From NCBI RefSeq assembly GCF_046764005.1, contig NZ_JBKOFW010000004.1, positions 248,001 to 312,000 on the forward strand: DNA of 64,000 nt, in the 5' to 3' direction. Every line of letters begins with the position of its first letter. Positions within the stretch are counted from its first letter, which is position 1. A program made the position numbers and the translations under genes. The stretch comes from Oryzobacter faecalis (GTDB lineage Bacteria > Actinomycetota > Actinomycetes > Actinomycetales > Dermatophilaceae). Positions 52,444-61,294 of the stretch are shown piece by piece. The notes beneath the pieces were generated by a model. It saw only the letters and a program-made list of their open reading frames with translations. It was not told where the DNA came from and did no database searches.

Positions 52444-53055
52444 ATGCTCTCGAGCATCAGCCCGTTCGGTGAACGGGCCCGCGCCTCCCGGTGGTGGCTG
52501 ACCACCACCGCCTACGTCGTCTCCTCCACGCTCGGTGGCCTCGCCATCGGGCTGCTCGCCGCCCTGGTCGGCGCCCTGGTGCCGCAGGGCTGGCGGCTGT
52601 CGCCGACGGGGTTCGTCGTGGCGGCGCTGCTCCTGCTCGTCGGGCTCGCCCTCGACCTGCGGGTCGGCGGCCTCGAGCTGCCCTCGTGGCGCCGCCAGGT
52701 CGACGAGGCGTGGATCGGGCGCTACCGCGGCTGGGTCGTGGGCGTCGGGTTCGGGGCCCAGCTCGGGTTCGGCGTCGTCACGATCGTCACGAGCTCGACG
52801 ACGTACGCCGTCGTGCTCCTCTCGCTGCTCTCGGGCACGCCGTGGGTCGGGGCGCTGCTCGGTGTCGTGTTCGGGCTGGTCCGGGCGCTGCCCCTCGTCC
52901 TCATGGCCCGGGTCGACTCGCGCGAGCGGCTGTGGGAGGCCCTGCGTGGCGTCGCGCTCGGGGCGCGGGTTGCTGACATCGTGGCTAGGGTGGGCCTCTC
53001 ACTGGGGGCCACGGTCCTCGCCATCGCGCCCCTGACGATGGCGACGTGGACCTGA
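52444..53055 (+). CDS. Polytopic membrane protein, CcdA/DsbD-like in position
   Basis: 203 residues with about six membrane helices, including a Gly-rich GVGFGAQLGFGVVTIVTSSTTYAVVLLSLLSGTP segment at 100-133. No cysteines, so if it belongs to the CcdA group, the usual catalytic cysteine pair is absent. I do not assign function beyond a membrane component of the redox operon. ATG at 52444 with GAGGCGAG upstream. Confidence 0.6.
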   Translation: MLSSISPFGERARASRWWLTTTAYVVSSTLGGLAIGLLAALVGALVPQGWRLSPTGFVVAALLLLVGLALDLRVGGLELPSWRRQVDEAWIGRYRGWVVGVGFGAQLGFGVVTIVTSSTTYAVVLLSLLSGTPWVGALLGVVFGLVRALPLVLMARVDSRERLWEALRGVALGARVADIVARVGLSLGATVLAIAPLTMATWT

Positions 53056-53065
53056 CGGGAGTGGC

Positions 53066-53599
53066 ATGAGGCGTAGTGGGTTCGGGATCTCCGTCGACGT
53101 GCCGACCGGGTGGTCGGCCACGATGGTCCGCCGGGTCGTCGACGGCGCGGAGGCCGCCGACCCGGGTGGACGCGGCACCGGGGAGCGCGCGACCGGCCCC
53201 ACCGAGCGCACCATGCCCGTGGTCCACGTGTCCTCCCGCCCGCTCCCGGCCGCCATCGGTGACTTCGGGTCCGGCCTCGTCGAGGTCATGGCGCCCGACG
53301 ACGTGTTCGTCGCCCTCGTCGAGTACGGCTCCGACCTCGCCGGCACGGGGCTGTTCGAGCGTCGCGGGTGGCCGCGCCTGGCCCCGTCCCAGTTCTCGCC
53401 CGCCCGGATGCAGCGTGCCCTCCCCGGCCGCAGCGCGAGCCAGCACTTCTTCTCCGTCGGCGAGCGGGCCTTCTGCCTCTACACCGTCATCGGGAGCCAC
53501 GGCCGACGGATGGCGACCGTGCCGCGGGCAGCCGGTGTCGTCCGCTCGCTCGCGGTCGAGCGGGCCCCCGTCCTGCGCCGCCGGGGGGTGGTCGTGTGA
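53066..53599 (+). CDS. Hypothetical protein of the Mau-like operon
   Basis: 177 residues, no signal peptide or membrane helix. The opening GFGISVDVPTGWSATMVRRV and later FFSVGERAFCLYTVIGSH look like a beta-rich domain. Stop overlaps the next gene's GTG by GTGA, so it is tightly coupled to the cysteine-rich protein. A chaperone-like role for that export substrate is speculative. Confidence 0.65.
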   Translation: MRRSGFGISVDVPTGWSATMVRRVVDGAEAADPGGRGTGERATGPTERTMPVVHVSSRPLPAAIGDFGSGLVEVMAPDDVFVALVEYGSDLAGTGLFERRGWPRLAPSQFSPARMQRALPGRSASQHFFSVGERAFCLYTVIGSHGRRMATVPRAAGVVRSLAVERAPVLRRRGVVV

Positions 53600-55185
53600 C
53601 CGTCGTCCGGCCCGAGCCGGCCGCCCCCGGGTCGAGCGCCCTCGACGACGTCCTCACCCGGCCCTCCGGGCTCGTGCGGCTGGTCGACCGGCTCTCGCGC
53701 GGGCGGTCGGTGAGCCGGCGCGGCTTCTTCGTCGGAGCGGCCGTGGCCGGGTCGGCGCTCGCGACGAACCCCCGCGCCTATGCCCTGATGCCGCAGAGCG
53801 CGTACGCGACGATCTGCGGCCCGTCGACGACGTACTCCGGTGGGTGGAGCATCTTCTGCGCCACCGTCAACAAGGGCGTCAATGCGTGCCCGCCGGGCAG
53901 CTTCACCGCGGGCTGGTGGAAGGCCGCCGACTCCTCGTGGTGCGGCGGCGGGTACCGGTACATCGTCGACTGCAACGCGAAGTGCACGAAGTGCACGAGC
54001 GGGTGCTCCGACCACATCTGCGACTCGAAGTGCTGGAACTGCTCCTGCCGCGCGGGATCCACCGCCACCTGCGACCAGCGGCGCGAATGCTGCAACGCCT
54101 TCCGCTACGGCCAGTGCAACACCCAGGTCAAGTGCAGCGGCGGGGTCCACTGCAGGGTCGTGTCCTGTGTCGCGCCCTACTCGTGGGACAACTGCTCGAC
54201 GACCTCGTTCCGCAGCGACGCCACGGCCGAGCACAGCTCGCCCTACCTGCCGCAGTGGGGTCCGATCGAGAAGCAGTACAAGGCGATGGGTGCCCAGCGC
54301 TCCTACCTGCGCGCGTCGACCGGCCCGATCCGGTCGGCCGCGGACGGGCGCGGTCGCTACGTCGACTACCAGGGGGGGCGGATCTGGTGGACCAGTACGA
54401 CGCCCGCCGTGGCGATGACCTCGGCGGTCAGCGCCTTCTACGCCGCGAACGGCGGCATCCCCGAGCTCGGCTACCCGAAGGCGCAGCGGAGCTCGGCGCT
54501 CGTCGACGGTGGCTGGATCCACGTGTTCGAGAAGGGCTGCATCGTCGACAGCGCCTCCACCGCGACCCAGGTGGTCTCCGGCCCACGGTGGAGCGTCTGG
54601 GTCGCCGCGGGACGCGAGACGGGTGCCCTCGGCTACCCGGTGGCGGCGCTCGAGACCCTCGCGGGCGGCGCGTGGCTGCAGCGCTTCCAGGCGGGGGGCA
54701 TCGTCGACAGCGCGGCGACCTCGCCCGTCGCCGTCGACGGCATCCGCTGGACCAGGTGGGTCGCCTCCGGTCGTGAGACGGGGCCCCTGGGCTTCCCGGT
54801 CGCGGCGCGGCAGGACCTGGCGTCCTGGTCCTGGATCCAGCGGTTCCAGACGGGCTGCCTCGTCGACAGCCCCTGGACCACGCCCACCTCCGTCCACGGT
54901 GCCGTCTGGGTCGCGTGGCAGCAGGTCGGGCGTGAGGGCGGGCGGCTGAGCTTCCCCACGGCCGAGCAGGTCGTGACGAGTTCCGGTGTCTCGCAGCGAT
55001 TCCGCGGTGGCGGGATCTGGGGACCCACCGGGTCGGCCGCGTACGCGGTCTTCGGTGCGGTCCTCAGCGAGTGGGAGGACGCCGGTGGCACCCGCGGCCG
55101 GTACGGATACCCGGTCCAGCACACGGTGGTCAACCCCAACGGCACGACGACGGGCGTGTTCGAGGGCGGCACCATCACCGCGTAG
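53596..55185 (+). CDS. Tat-exported cysteine-rich (MauA-like) protein with LGFP repeats
   Basis: 529 residues from a GTG at 53596. Twin-arginine signal SRRGFFVG at 40-47 with hydrophobic core to about 63. The domain at 74-200 has 20 cysteines. Its ACPPGSFTAGWWKAADSSWC stretch resembles the methylamine dehydrogenase light-chain stretch CPPG...SSW, where the Trp becomes part of TTQ. The second TTQ Trp is not clearly identified. The C-terminal 300 residues are five to six LGFP repeats (ELGYP, ALGYP, PLGFP, RLSFP, RYGYP), which bind cell-wall glycans in actinobacteria. Probably folded in the cytoplasm with its disulfides handled by the preceding MauE/D-like proteins after export. Confidence 0.75.
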   Translation: MTVVRPEPAAPGSSALDDVLTRPSGLVRLVDRLSRGRSVSRRGFFVGAAVAGSALATNPRAYALMPQSAYATICGPSTTYSGGWSIFCATVNKGVNACPPGSFTAGWWKAADSSWCGGGYRYIVDCNAKCTKCTSGCSDHICDSKCWNCSCRAGSTATCDQRRECCNAFRYGQCNTQVKCSGGVHCRVVSCVAPYSWDNCSTTSFRSDATAEHSSPYLPQWGPIEKQYKAMGAQRSYLRASTGPIRSAADGRGRYVDYQGGRIWWTSTTPAVAMTSAVSAFYAANGGIPELGYPKAQRSSALVDGGWIHVFEKGCIVDSASTATQVVSGPRWSVWVAAGRETGALGYPVAALETLAGGAWLQRFQAGGIVDSAATSPVAVDGIRWTRWVASGRETGPLGFPVAARQDLASWSWIQRFQTGCLVDSPWTTPTSVHGAVWVAWQQVGREGGRLSFPTAEQVVTSSGVSQRFRGGGIWGPTGSAAYAVFGAVLSEWEDAGGTRGRYGYPVQHTVVNPNGTTTGVFEGGTITA

Positions 55186-55221
55186 GACCGCGCCCGGGGG
55201 CCGGCGGGCTAGCGTGGCTCC

Positions 55222-56802
55222 ATGGCCGGCCCGGAGATCTCCGCCCCACCCGTCCCGAGGTCCGACGAGGTCCTCACCCCCGAGGCCCTGGCCTTCGTGG
55301 CCGACCTCGACGCGAGGTTCCACGGGCGCCGTGACGAGCTGCTCGCCGCCCGCCGGACCCGGCGCGAGCAGATCGCGCGCACCGGCACCCTCGACTTCCT
55401 CCCGGAGACCGCCGAGGTGCGCGACGCCGAGTGGACCGTGCCACCCCTGCCTGCGGACCTGCGCGACCGGCGGGTCGAGATCACCGGGCCGACCGACCCG
55501 AAGATGGCGATCAACGCCCTCAACTCCGGTGCCCGGGTCTGGCTCGCCGACCTCGAGGACGCCAACACCCCGCACTGGCGCAACGTCGTGGGCGGTCAGC
55601 TCACCCTGCTCGACGCCACGAGGGGCCGGCTGGCCCACACCTCACCCGACGGCCGGGAGTACGCCGTGGGCGACCCCGCCGCGGCCCCCGTCGTCATCCC
55701 GCGCCCCCGCGGGTGGCACTTCGACGAGGAGCACCTCACCGTGGCCGGTCGCCCCGTCGTCGCCGCCGTCGTCGACGTCGGGCTGCACGCCTTCCACAAC
55801 GCCCGCGAGCTGCTGGAGCGGGGGAGCGCCCCCTACTACTACCTGCCCAAGACGGAGTCCCACCTCGAGGCCCGCCTGTGGGACGAGGTGTTCACGCACG
55901 TCGAGGCCACCCTCGGGATCCCGCACGGCTCGGTGCGGGCGACGGTGCTCATCGAGACGATCACCGCGGCCTTCGAGATGGACGAGATCCTCTTCGAGCT
56001 CCGCGACCACGCTGCCGGGCTCAACGCGGGCCGCTGGGACTACCTGTTCAGCATCATCAAGAACTTCCGCGACGCCGGGCCGGCGTTCACCCTCCCGGAC
56101 CGCAACGCCGTGACGATGACCGCGCCGATGATGCGGGCCTACAGCGACCTCCTCGTGCGCACCTGCCACCGGCGGGGCGCGTCGGCCATCGGCGGCATGG
56201 CGGCGTTCATCCCCAGCCGCCGCAACGCCGAGGTCAACGAACGGGCCCTCGCCAAGGTGCGCGAGGACAAGACCCGCGAGGCGCGCGCGGGCTTCGACGG
56301 GTCGTGGGTGGCGCACCCCGACCTCGTGCCGGTGTGCGCCGAGGTCTTCGACGCCGTCCTCGACGGGCGCGAGAACCAGCTCGACGTCCTGCGCGACGAC
56401 GTGGTGGTCACCGCCGCGGACCTGCTGGCCGTCGACCGCACGCCCGGCGAGCGCACCGAGGCCGGGCTGCGCGGCAACGTCAGGGTGGCCATGCTCTACC
56501 TGCAGGCCTGGCTGTCCGGGAACGGGGCGGCCGGGATCGACCACCTCATGGAGGACGCCGCCACGGCCGAGATCTCCCGCTCGCAGGTCTGGCAGTGGGT
56601 GAACACCGCGGCGCGCCTGGACACCGGTGAGGTCGTCACCCGCGAGCTCGTCGAGCGGGTCGTCGAGGAGGAGTGCGCCGCCCTCGGCGAGGCGGTCGGC
56701 GAGGAGGCGCGGGCGCTCTTCGTCGAGGGAGCGCTCGGCGAGGAGTTCCCCGACTTCCTCACCCTCAGGGCGTACCGCGTGCTGCTCGGCCGGGGGGAGT
56801 GA
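55222..56802 (+). CDS. aceB: Malate synthase A
   Basis: 526 residues. Catalyses glyoxylate plus acetyl-CoA to malate. Landmarks: DFLPETAEVRDAEWTVP near 57-73, the signature RPRGWHFDEEHLTVAGRPV near 160, PKTESHLEARLWDEVF near 212, and GIDHLMEDAATAEISRSQVWQW near 430, which includes the catalytic-base region. Converges on guaD, overlapping by 38 bases. Glyoxylate from allantoin/ureidoglycolate breakdown (allE, allB) is its likely substrate. Confidence 0.95.
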   Translation: MAGPEISAPPVPRSDEVLTPEALAFVADLDARFHGRRDELLAARRTRREQIARTGTLDFLPETAEVRDAEWTVPPLPADLRDRRVEITGPTDPKMAINALNSGARVWLADLEDANTPHWRNVVGGQLTLLDATRGRLAHTSPDGREYAVGDPAAAPVVIPRPRGWHFDEEHLTVAGRPVVAAVVDVGLHAFHNARELLERGSAPYYYLPKTESHLEARLWDEVFTHVEATLGIPHGSVRATVLIETITAAFEMDEILFELRDHAAGLNAGRWDYLFSIIKNFRDAGPAFTLPDRNAVTMTAPMMRAYSDLLVRTCHRRGASAIGGMAAFIPSRRNAEVNERALAKVREDKTREARAGFDGSWVAHPDLVPVCAEVFDAVLDGRENQLDVLRDDVVVTAADLLAVDRTPGERTEAGLRGNVRVAMLYLQAWLSGNGAAGIDHLMEDAATAEISRSQVWQWVNTAARLDTGEVVTRELVERVVEEECAALGEAVGEEARALFVEGALGEEFPDFLTLRAYRVLLGRGE

Positions 56803-58144
56803 CACCGCGCGCGACGGGGCGCACGAACCCGCCCGAGGCGATCTGCTCGCCGCCGACCCAGACGCTCGCGACATCGGCGTCGCCGGCGAGCGCGAAGACC
56901 TTGCCGAGCGCCTCCGCGGGCGACTCGGTGTGCCGCAGCCCGATGTCGAGGGCCGTCCCCGGCGGTGGGACCACCCAGACGGCGTCGAGCTCCTTGCCCT
57001 CCGACAGGTCACCGACGACGGAGGACAGCCCCAGCGCCTCGGCCCCCGCCATCGTGCTGAGGTGGAGCAGCTGGCCCGGGGTCAGGACGAGCCCGTCGTC
57101 GCCGAGGAGTCGCTGCTGGGCATAGGCGTGCAGGCCCTCCTTGAGGATCGAGAAGCCCGTGCCGGCGCCGACGTCGGAGCCGAGCGCGACGCGGACCCCG
57201 GCTGCCAGGTGCCGGCGCAGCGGGAGGATCCCCGACCCGAGGGCGGCGTTGCTGCTCGGGCAGTGGGCCACCGCCGTGCCGCGGGCGGCCAGCACGCGCA
57301 GCTCCTCGTCGGTCGGGTGGACGTCGTGGGCGAGGACCGACCGCGGTCCGAGGAGCCCGTGGTGGTCGTAGGTGTCGACGTAGTGGGCGCGGTGCGGGAA
57401 CAGACCGGCCACGGCGGCGACCTCGTGGGGGTTCTCGTTGACGTGTGAGGTGAACGACGCGCCGTCCACGTCGGCGAGGACGCCGGCGCACGCCTCGAGG
57501 ATGCCGTCGGAGGCGGAGAGGGAGAACCGGGGCGTCACGGCGTAGCGCAGCCGGTCCACACCGTGCCAGCGGGACGCGAGGGCGAGCGCCTCGCCGTGGG
57601 CCCGCTCGGGCGTGGTGAGCAGCGGCTCGGGCAGGTTGCGGTCGCTGACGACCAGCCCGCTCGTCACCCGCAGCCCGAAACGGGCGGCCTCGGCGAGGAG
57701 CGCGTCGACCGCCGGCGCGAAGTGCGAGCCGAAGACGAGGGAGGTGGTGGTCCCCGCCGAGACCAGCCCCGCCACGAACTCCCCGGCGATGGTGGCCGCG
57801 TACTCCGCCGACGCGAGGCGTCCCTCCTCGGGGAGTGCCGACCGCTCGAGCCACTCGAGCAGTGGCATCCCGAGCGCCCCGATGATCCGGACCTGCGGGA
57901 AGTGGACGTGGGTGTCGACGAGGCCGGGGAGCAGCAGTCCCTCCCGCAGGTCGATGACGGGGGCGCCCGGGTGCGAAGCCGCGACCGTGGCGAAGGGCCC
58001 GCGGGTGGTGATGACCCCAGCGGCGGAGACCGCGAGCCCGAGGTCGTCGTCGTAGCGGAAGCCGGGACCGTCGAGCGGGTCGGTGAACGGGTCGTGCGGG
58101 GTGTCGTAGGCGCGAGCCCGGTAGACGACGCACGCGCCGGTCAT
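56765..58144 (-). CDS. guaD: Guanine deaminase
   Basis: 459 residues of the amidohydrolase fold. Zinc ligands in DTHVHFPQVRIIG near 78 and HVNENPHE near 230, then HCPSSNAALGSG near 290 and GSDVGAGTGFS near 320. Converts guanine to xanthine for XdhAB. The ATG overlaps xdhC stop by 4 bases. Convergent 3' overlap with aceB of 38 bases. Confidence 0.93.
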   Translation of the reverse strand: MTGACVVYRARAYDTPHDPFTDPLDGPGFRYDDDLGLAVSAAGVITTRGPFATVAASHPGAPVIDLREGLLLPGLVDTHVHFPQVRIIGALGMPLLEWLERSALPEEGRLASAEYAATIAGEFVAGLVSAGTTTSLVFGSHFAPAVDALLAEAARFGLRVTSGLVVSDRNLPEPLLTTPERAHGEALALASRWHGVDRLRYAVTPRFSLSASDGILEACAGVLADVDGASFTSHVNENPHEVAAVAGLFPHRAHYVDTYDHHGLLGPRSVLAHDVHPTDEELRVLAARGTAVAHCPSSNAALGSGILPLRRHLAAGVRVALGSDVGAGTGFSILKEGLHAYAQQRLLGDDGLVLTPGQLLHLSTMAGAEALGLSSVVGDLSEGKELDAVWVVPPPGTALDIGLRHTESPAEALGKVFALAGDADVASVWVGGEQIASGGFVRPVARGVTPPGRAARGTP

Positions 58145-58956
58145 GCCTCGGCCCGGGACCGCTCGGTCGCGAACAGCCCGACGAGCTCGGCCGCGACCGA
58201 CACGGCGATCGCCGCGGGAGCCTTGCCGGGCAGCCCGGCGAGGCCGATCGGGCACCGGATGCGGTCGACGGTGGCATCGTCGTGGCCCTCCAACCGCAGA
58301 CCGGCGCGGAAGCGGGCCCACTTCGCCGCCGACCCGATGAGGCCGACCGTGCCGAGGTGCGTGCAGCGGAGGGCGGCGTCGCACAGGGCGAAGTCCTCGG
58401 CGTGGTCGTGCGTCATGACGAGGACGTGGGTCCCGGCCGGCAGGGCCCCGAGGGCCAGCTCGGGGAGAGGGCAGTGGTGCACCCGGACCCGGGCCTCGCC
58501 GCCGAGGACGGCAGACAGCCGGTCGTCGGTGAGCTCGGCGGCGCGGGAGTCGACGAGGTGCAGGTCGAGGTCGTGGCCCGCGAGGACGCGCGCGAGCTCG
58601 AGCCCGACGTGCCCGACGCCGAACACGGCGACGGACGGCACGACGGGCAGGGGCTCGAGGAGCAGCGTCACCTCCCCGCCGCAGCACTGCCGACCGTGCT
58701 CGGTGCGGGCCCGTTCGCTCAGCGCGACGGTGAGCTGCTCGGGCCCGGTGGCCCCGGACCCGATGAGGGCGCGTGCCCGGGTGACCGCGGTCTGCTCGAG
58801 GTTGCCCCCGCCGACGCTGCCCCACGTGCCGTCGGCGGCCACGACCAACTTGGCCCCGGCCTCACGGGGCGCGTGGCCACGGACGTGGGCGACGGTGACG
58901 AGGACGCCCGGGAGCCGCTGCTCGCGCAGCGCCTCGACCGCCGCCAGCCAGCCCAT
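58141..58956 (-). CDS. xdhC: Xanthine dehydrogenase accessory protein
   Basis: 271 residues. XdhC family proteins insert or sulfurate the molybdenum cofactor of xanthine dehydrogenase. N-terminal VTVAHVRGHAPREAGAKLVV near 20-40, GSVGGGNLE near 45, and a C-terminal Rossmann-like domain (VAVFGVGHVGLELARVL near 109). The ATG is one base after the xdhB stop and the stop overlaps guaD's start. Confidence 0.92.
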   Translation of the reverse strand: MGWLAAVEALREQRLPGVLVTVAHVRGHAPREAGAKLVVAADGTWGSVGGGNLEQTAVTRARALIGSGATGPEQLTVALSERARTEHGRQCCGGEVTLLLEPLPVVPSVAVFGVGHVGLELARVLAGHDLDLHLVDSRAAELTDDRLSAVLGGEARVRVHHCPLPELALGALPAGTHVLVMTHDHAEDFALCDAALRCTHLGTVGLIGSAAKWARFRAGLRLEGHDDATVDRIRCPIGLAGLPGKAPAAIAVSVAAELVGLFATERSRAEA

Positions 58957-58957
58957 C

Positions 58958-61294
58958 TCAGGCCTCCGCCGCGACGGGTGCCGGTGCGGGTGCCTGCCCC
59001 TCGGCGGGTGCCGTCGCGTGGGCGGGCGCCGGCGCGGCGCGGCGGGCCCGCTCGACCGCCCAGAACACGGCCTCGGGCGTCGCCGGGGACGCGAGCTCGA
59101 CGCTCGTGCCGGGCGGTCCGAAGGCCGCGGCGGCCTCGCGCAGGGCCTCGCGGACCGACAGGGCCAGCATGAGCGGTGGCTCGCCGACGGCCTTGGACCC
59201 GTAGACGGCGCCGTCCTCGTGGGCCCCGGCGAGCAGGGCGACGTGGAGCTCGTCCGGCAGCTCGCCGATGCTCGGCAGCTTGTACGTGGAGGCCGACGCC
59301 GTGGTGAGCCGCCCCCGCCCGGGACCGTCCGACTCGTCCCACCGCAGGTCCTCGAGGGTCAGCCAGCCCAGCCCCTGGACGAACCCACCCTCGACCTGCC
59401 CGAGGTCGACGAGCGGCGAGAGGCTGTCCCCGACGTCGTGGACGATGTCGACGCGCCGGACCCGGTAGGCCCCCGTGAAGCCGTCGACCTCGACCTCGGA
59501 CGCCGCGACGCCGTAGGCGAAGTACTTGAACGGACGGCCCTGCATCGCGACGGGGTCCCAGTGCAGGCCCTCGGTGCGGTAGAAGCCGGCGGCCCACAGC
59601 TGGGTCCGGGCGAGGTACGCCTCGCGGACCAGCTCGTCCCACGGCAGGCCCCGTCCGGCGTCGACCTCCCGCAGGCGGGCGAGGACCTGCTCGCAGGCGT
59701 CCTTGACGGCGCCACCGTTGAGGTCGCTGCTCGAGCTGGCCGCCGTGGCCGAGGTGTTCGGCACCTTGTCGGTGCGCGTCGGGGCCAGGCGGACCCGCTC
59801 GAGCGGGACGCCCAGGGCCGTGGCCGCCACCTGGAGCATCTTGGTGTGCAGCCCCTGGCCCATCTCGGTGCCGCCGTGGGAGAGCAGCACGGAGCCGTCC
59901 TTGTAGACGTGGACGAGGGCGCCGGCCTGGTTGAAGGCGGTGAAGTTGAACGAGATGCCGAACTTGACGGGCGTCGTCGCCAGCCCCCGGCGGCGGTGCG
60001 GGTGCGCGGCGTTGAACGCGGCGACCTCCGCGCGACGCCGGTCGACGTCGCCCGAGGCCACCACCTGCTCCCACGCGGCCACGGCGCGTTCCGGGTGGCG
60101 GACCGGCTGCCCGTAGGGGGTCGACTGCCCCTCGCCGTAGAGGTTGCGGCGGCGCAGCTCGGTCGCGTCGAGGCCGAGGAGGGGGGCGCACCGGCCGAGG
60201 ACGTCCTCGATGACGAGCATGCCCTGGGGCCCGCCGAACCCGCGGAACGCGGTCTGGGAGGTCTTGTGCGTGCGCGCCACGCGGCCCCGCAGGCGGACGT
60301 GGGGGATCCAGTAGGCGTTGTCGACGTGGCACAGCGCCCGCGCCAGCACCGGCTCGCTGAGGTCGAGGCTCCAGCCCCCGTCGGAGGTGAGGGTGGCCTC
60401 GAGCCCGACGAGCAGGCCGTCGTCGTCGAAGCCGGCCCGCCATGTCGCGTGGAAGCCGTGGCGCTTGCCGGTCATCGCCATGTCGTGGGCGCGGTCGAGG
60501 CGGACGCGGACGGGGCGGCCGGTGAGCGTCGCGCCGAGGGCGGCCACCGCCGCGAAGCCGTGGGGCTGCATCTCCTTGCCGCCGAAGCCCCCGCCCATCC
60601 GCAGGCACTGGACCGTGACCGCGTGCGAGGCGATCCCGAGGACGTGGGCGACGATCTCCTGGGTCTCGGTCGGGTGCTGGGTGCTGCACTGGACGAACAC
60701 CTGACCCCCCTCGTCGACGAGGGCGAGCGAGGCCTGGGTCTCGAGGTAGAAGTGCTCCTGCCCGGCCATCTCGGTCGTCCCGGTGAAGACGTGCGCGGCT
60801 GCGGCGAGGGCGGTGTCGACGGCACCCCGCTCGAGCAGCTGGGGCGTCCCCTGGTAGCTCTCGGCGGCGATCGCCTCCGTGACGGTGACGAGCGACGGCA
60901 GCGGCTCGTAGCCCGTCGTGACCGCGGCGGCCCCCAGCCGGGCGGCCTCGAGGGTCTCGGCGAGCACCCACGCGACGGCCTGCCCGACGAACATCACCTC
61001 GCTCGGGAAGAGGGGCTCGTCGTGCTTGACCCCGGAGTCGTTGACCCCCGGCACGTCGTCGGCCGTGAGCACCCGGACGACGCCCTCGACCTCCAGGGCC
61101 GGTGCGACGTCGAGCCGGGTGAGCCGGGCGTGGGCGTGCGGAGCGCACACGGGGTACGCGTGGAGCACGTCCGGTGTGCGGAGGACGAGGTCGTCGGTGT
61201 ACAGCGCGTGTCCCGTGACGTGGAGGTCGGCGCTCTCGTGGGGGAGGGCGAGCCCGACGACGGCGTCGTCGGGCCGGCGGGACAGGTGGCTCAT
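58958..61294 (-). CDS. xdhB: Xanthine dehydrogenase, molybdenum-binding subunit
   Basis: 778 residues, the usual XdhB length. Moco/substrate blocks: GQEHFYLETQASLA near 180, MGGGFGGKEMQPH near 232, FRGFGGPQGMLVIE near 325, GGTEMGQGLHTK near 468, and GSKAVGEPPLMLALSVREA near 700, which holds the catalytic glutamate. Alanine/proline-rich C-terminal tail (30 residues). Overlaps xdhA by ATGA. Confidence 0.94.
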   Translation of the reverse strand: MSHLSRRPDDAVVGLALPHESADLHVTGHALYTDDLVLRTPDVLHAYPVCAPHAHARLTRLDVAPALEVEGVVRVLTADDVPGVNDSGVKHDEPLFPSEVMFVGQAVAWVLAETLEAARLGAAAVTTGYEPLPSLVTVTEAIAAESYQGTPQLLERGAVDTALAAAAHVFTGTTEMAGQEHFYLETQASLALVDEGGQVFVQCSTQHPTETQEIVAHVLGIASHAVTVQCLRMGGGFGGKEMQPHGFAAVAALGATLTGRPVRVRLDRAHDMAMTGKRHGFHATWRAGFDDDGLLVGLEATLTSDGGWSLDLSEPVLARALCHVDNAYWIPHVRLRGRVARTHKTSQTAFRGFGGPQGMLVIEDVLGRCAPLLGLDATELRRRNLYGEGQSTPYGQPVRHPERAVAAWEQVVASGDVDRRRAEVAAFNAAHPHRRRGLATTPVKFGISFNFTAFNQAGALVHVYKDGSVLLSHGGTEMGQGLHTKMLQVAATALGVPLERVRLAPTRTDKVPNTSATAASSSSDLNGGAVKDACEQVLARLREVDAGRGLPWDELVREAYLARTQLWAAGFYRTEGLHWDPVAMQGRPFKYFAYGVAASEVEVDGFTGAYRVRRVDIVHDVGDSLSPLVDLGQVEGGFVQGLGWLTLEDLRWDESDGPGRGRLTTASASTYKLPSIGELPDELHVALLAGAHEDGAVYGSKAVGEPPLMLALSVREALREAAAAFGPPGTSVELASPATPEAVFWAVERARRAAPAPAHATAPAEGQAPAPAPVAAEA

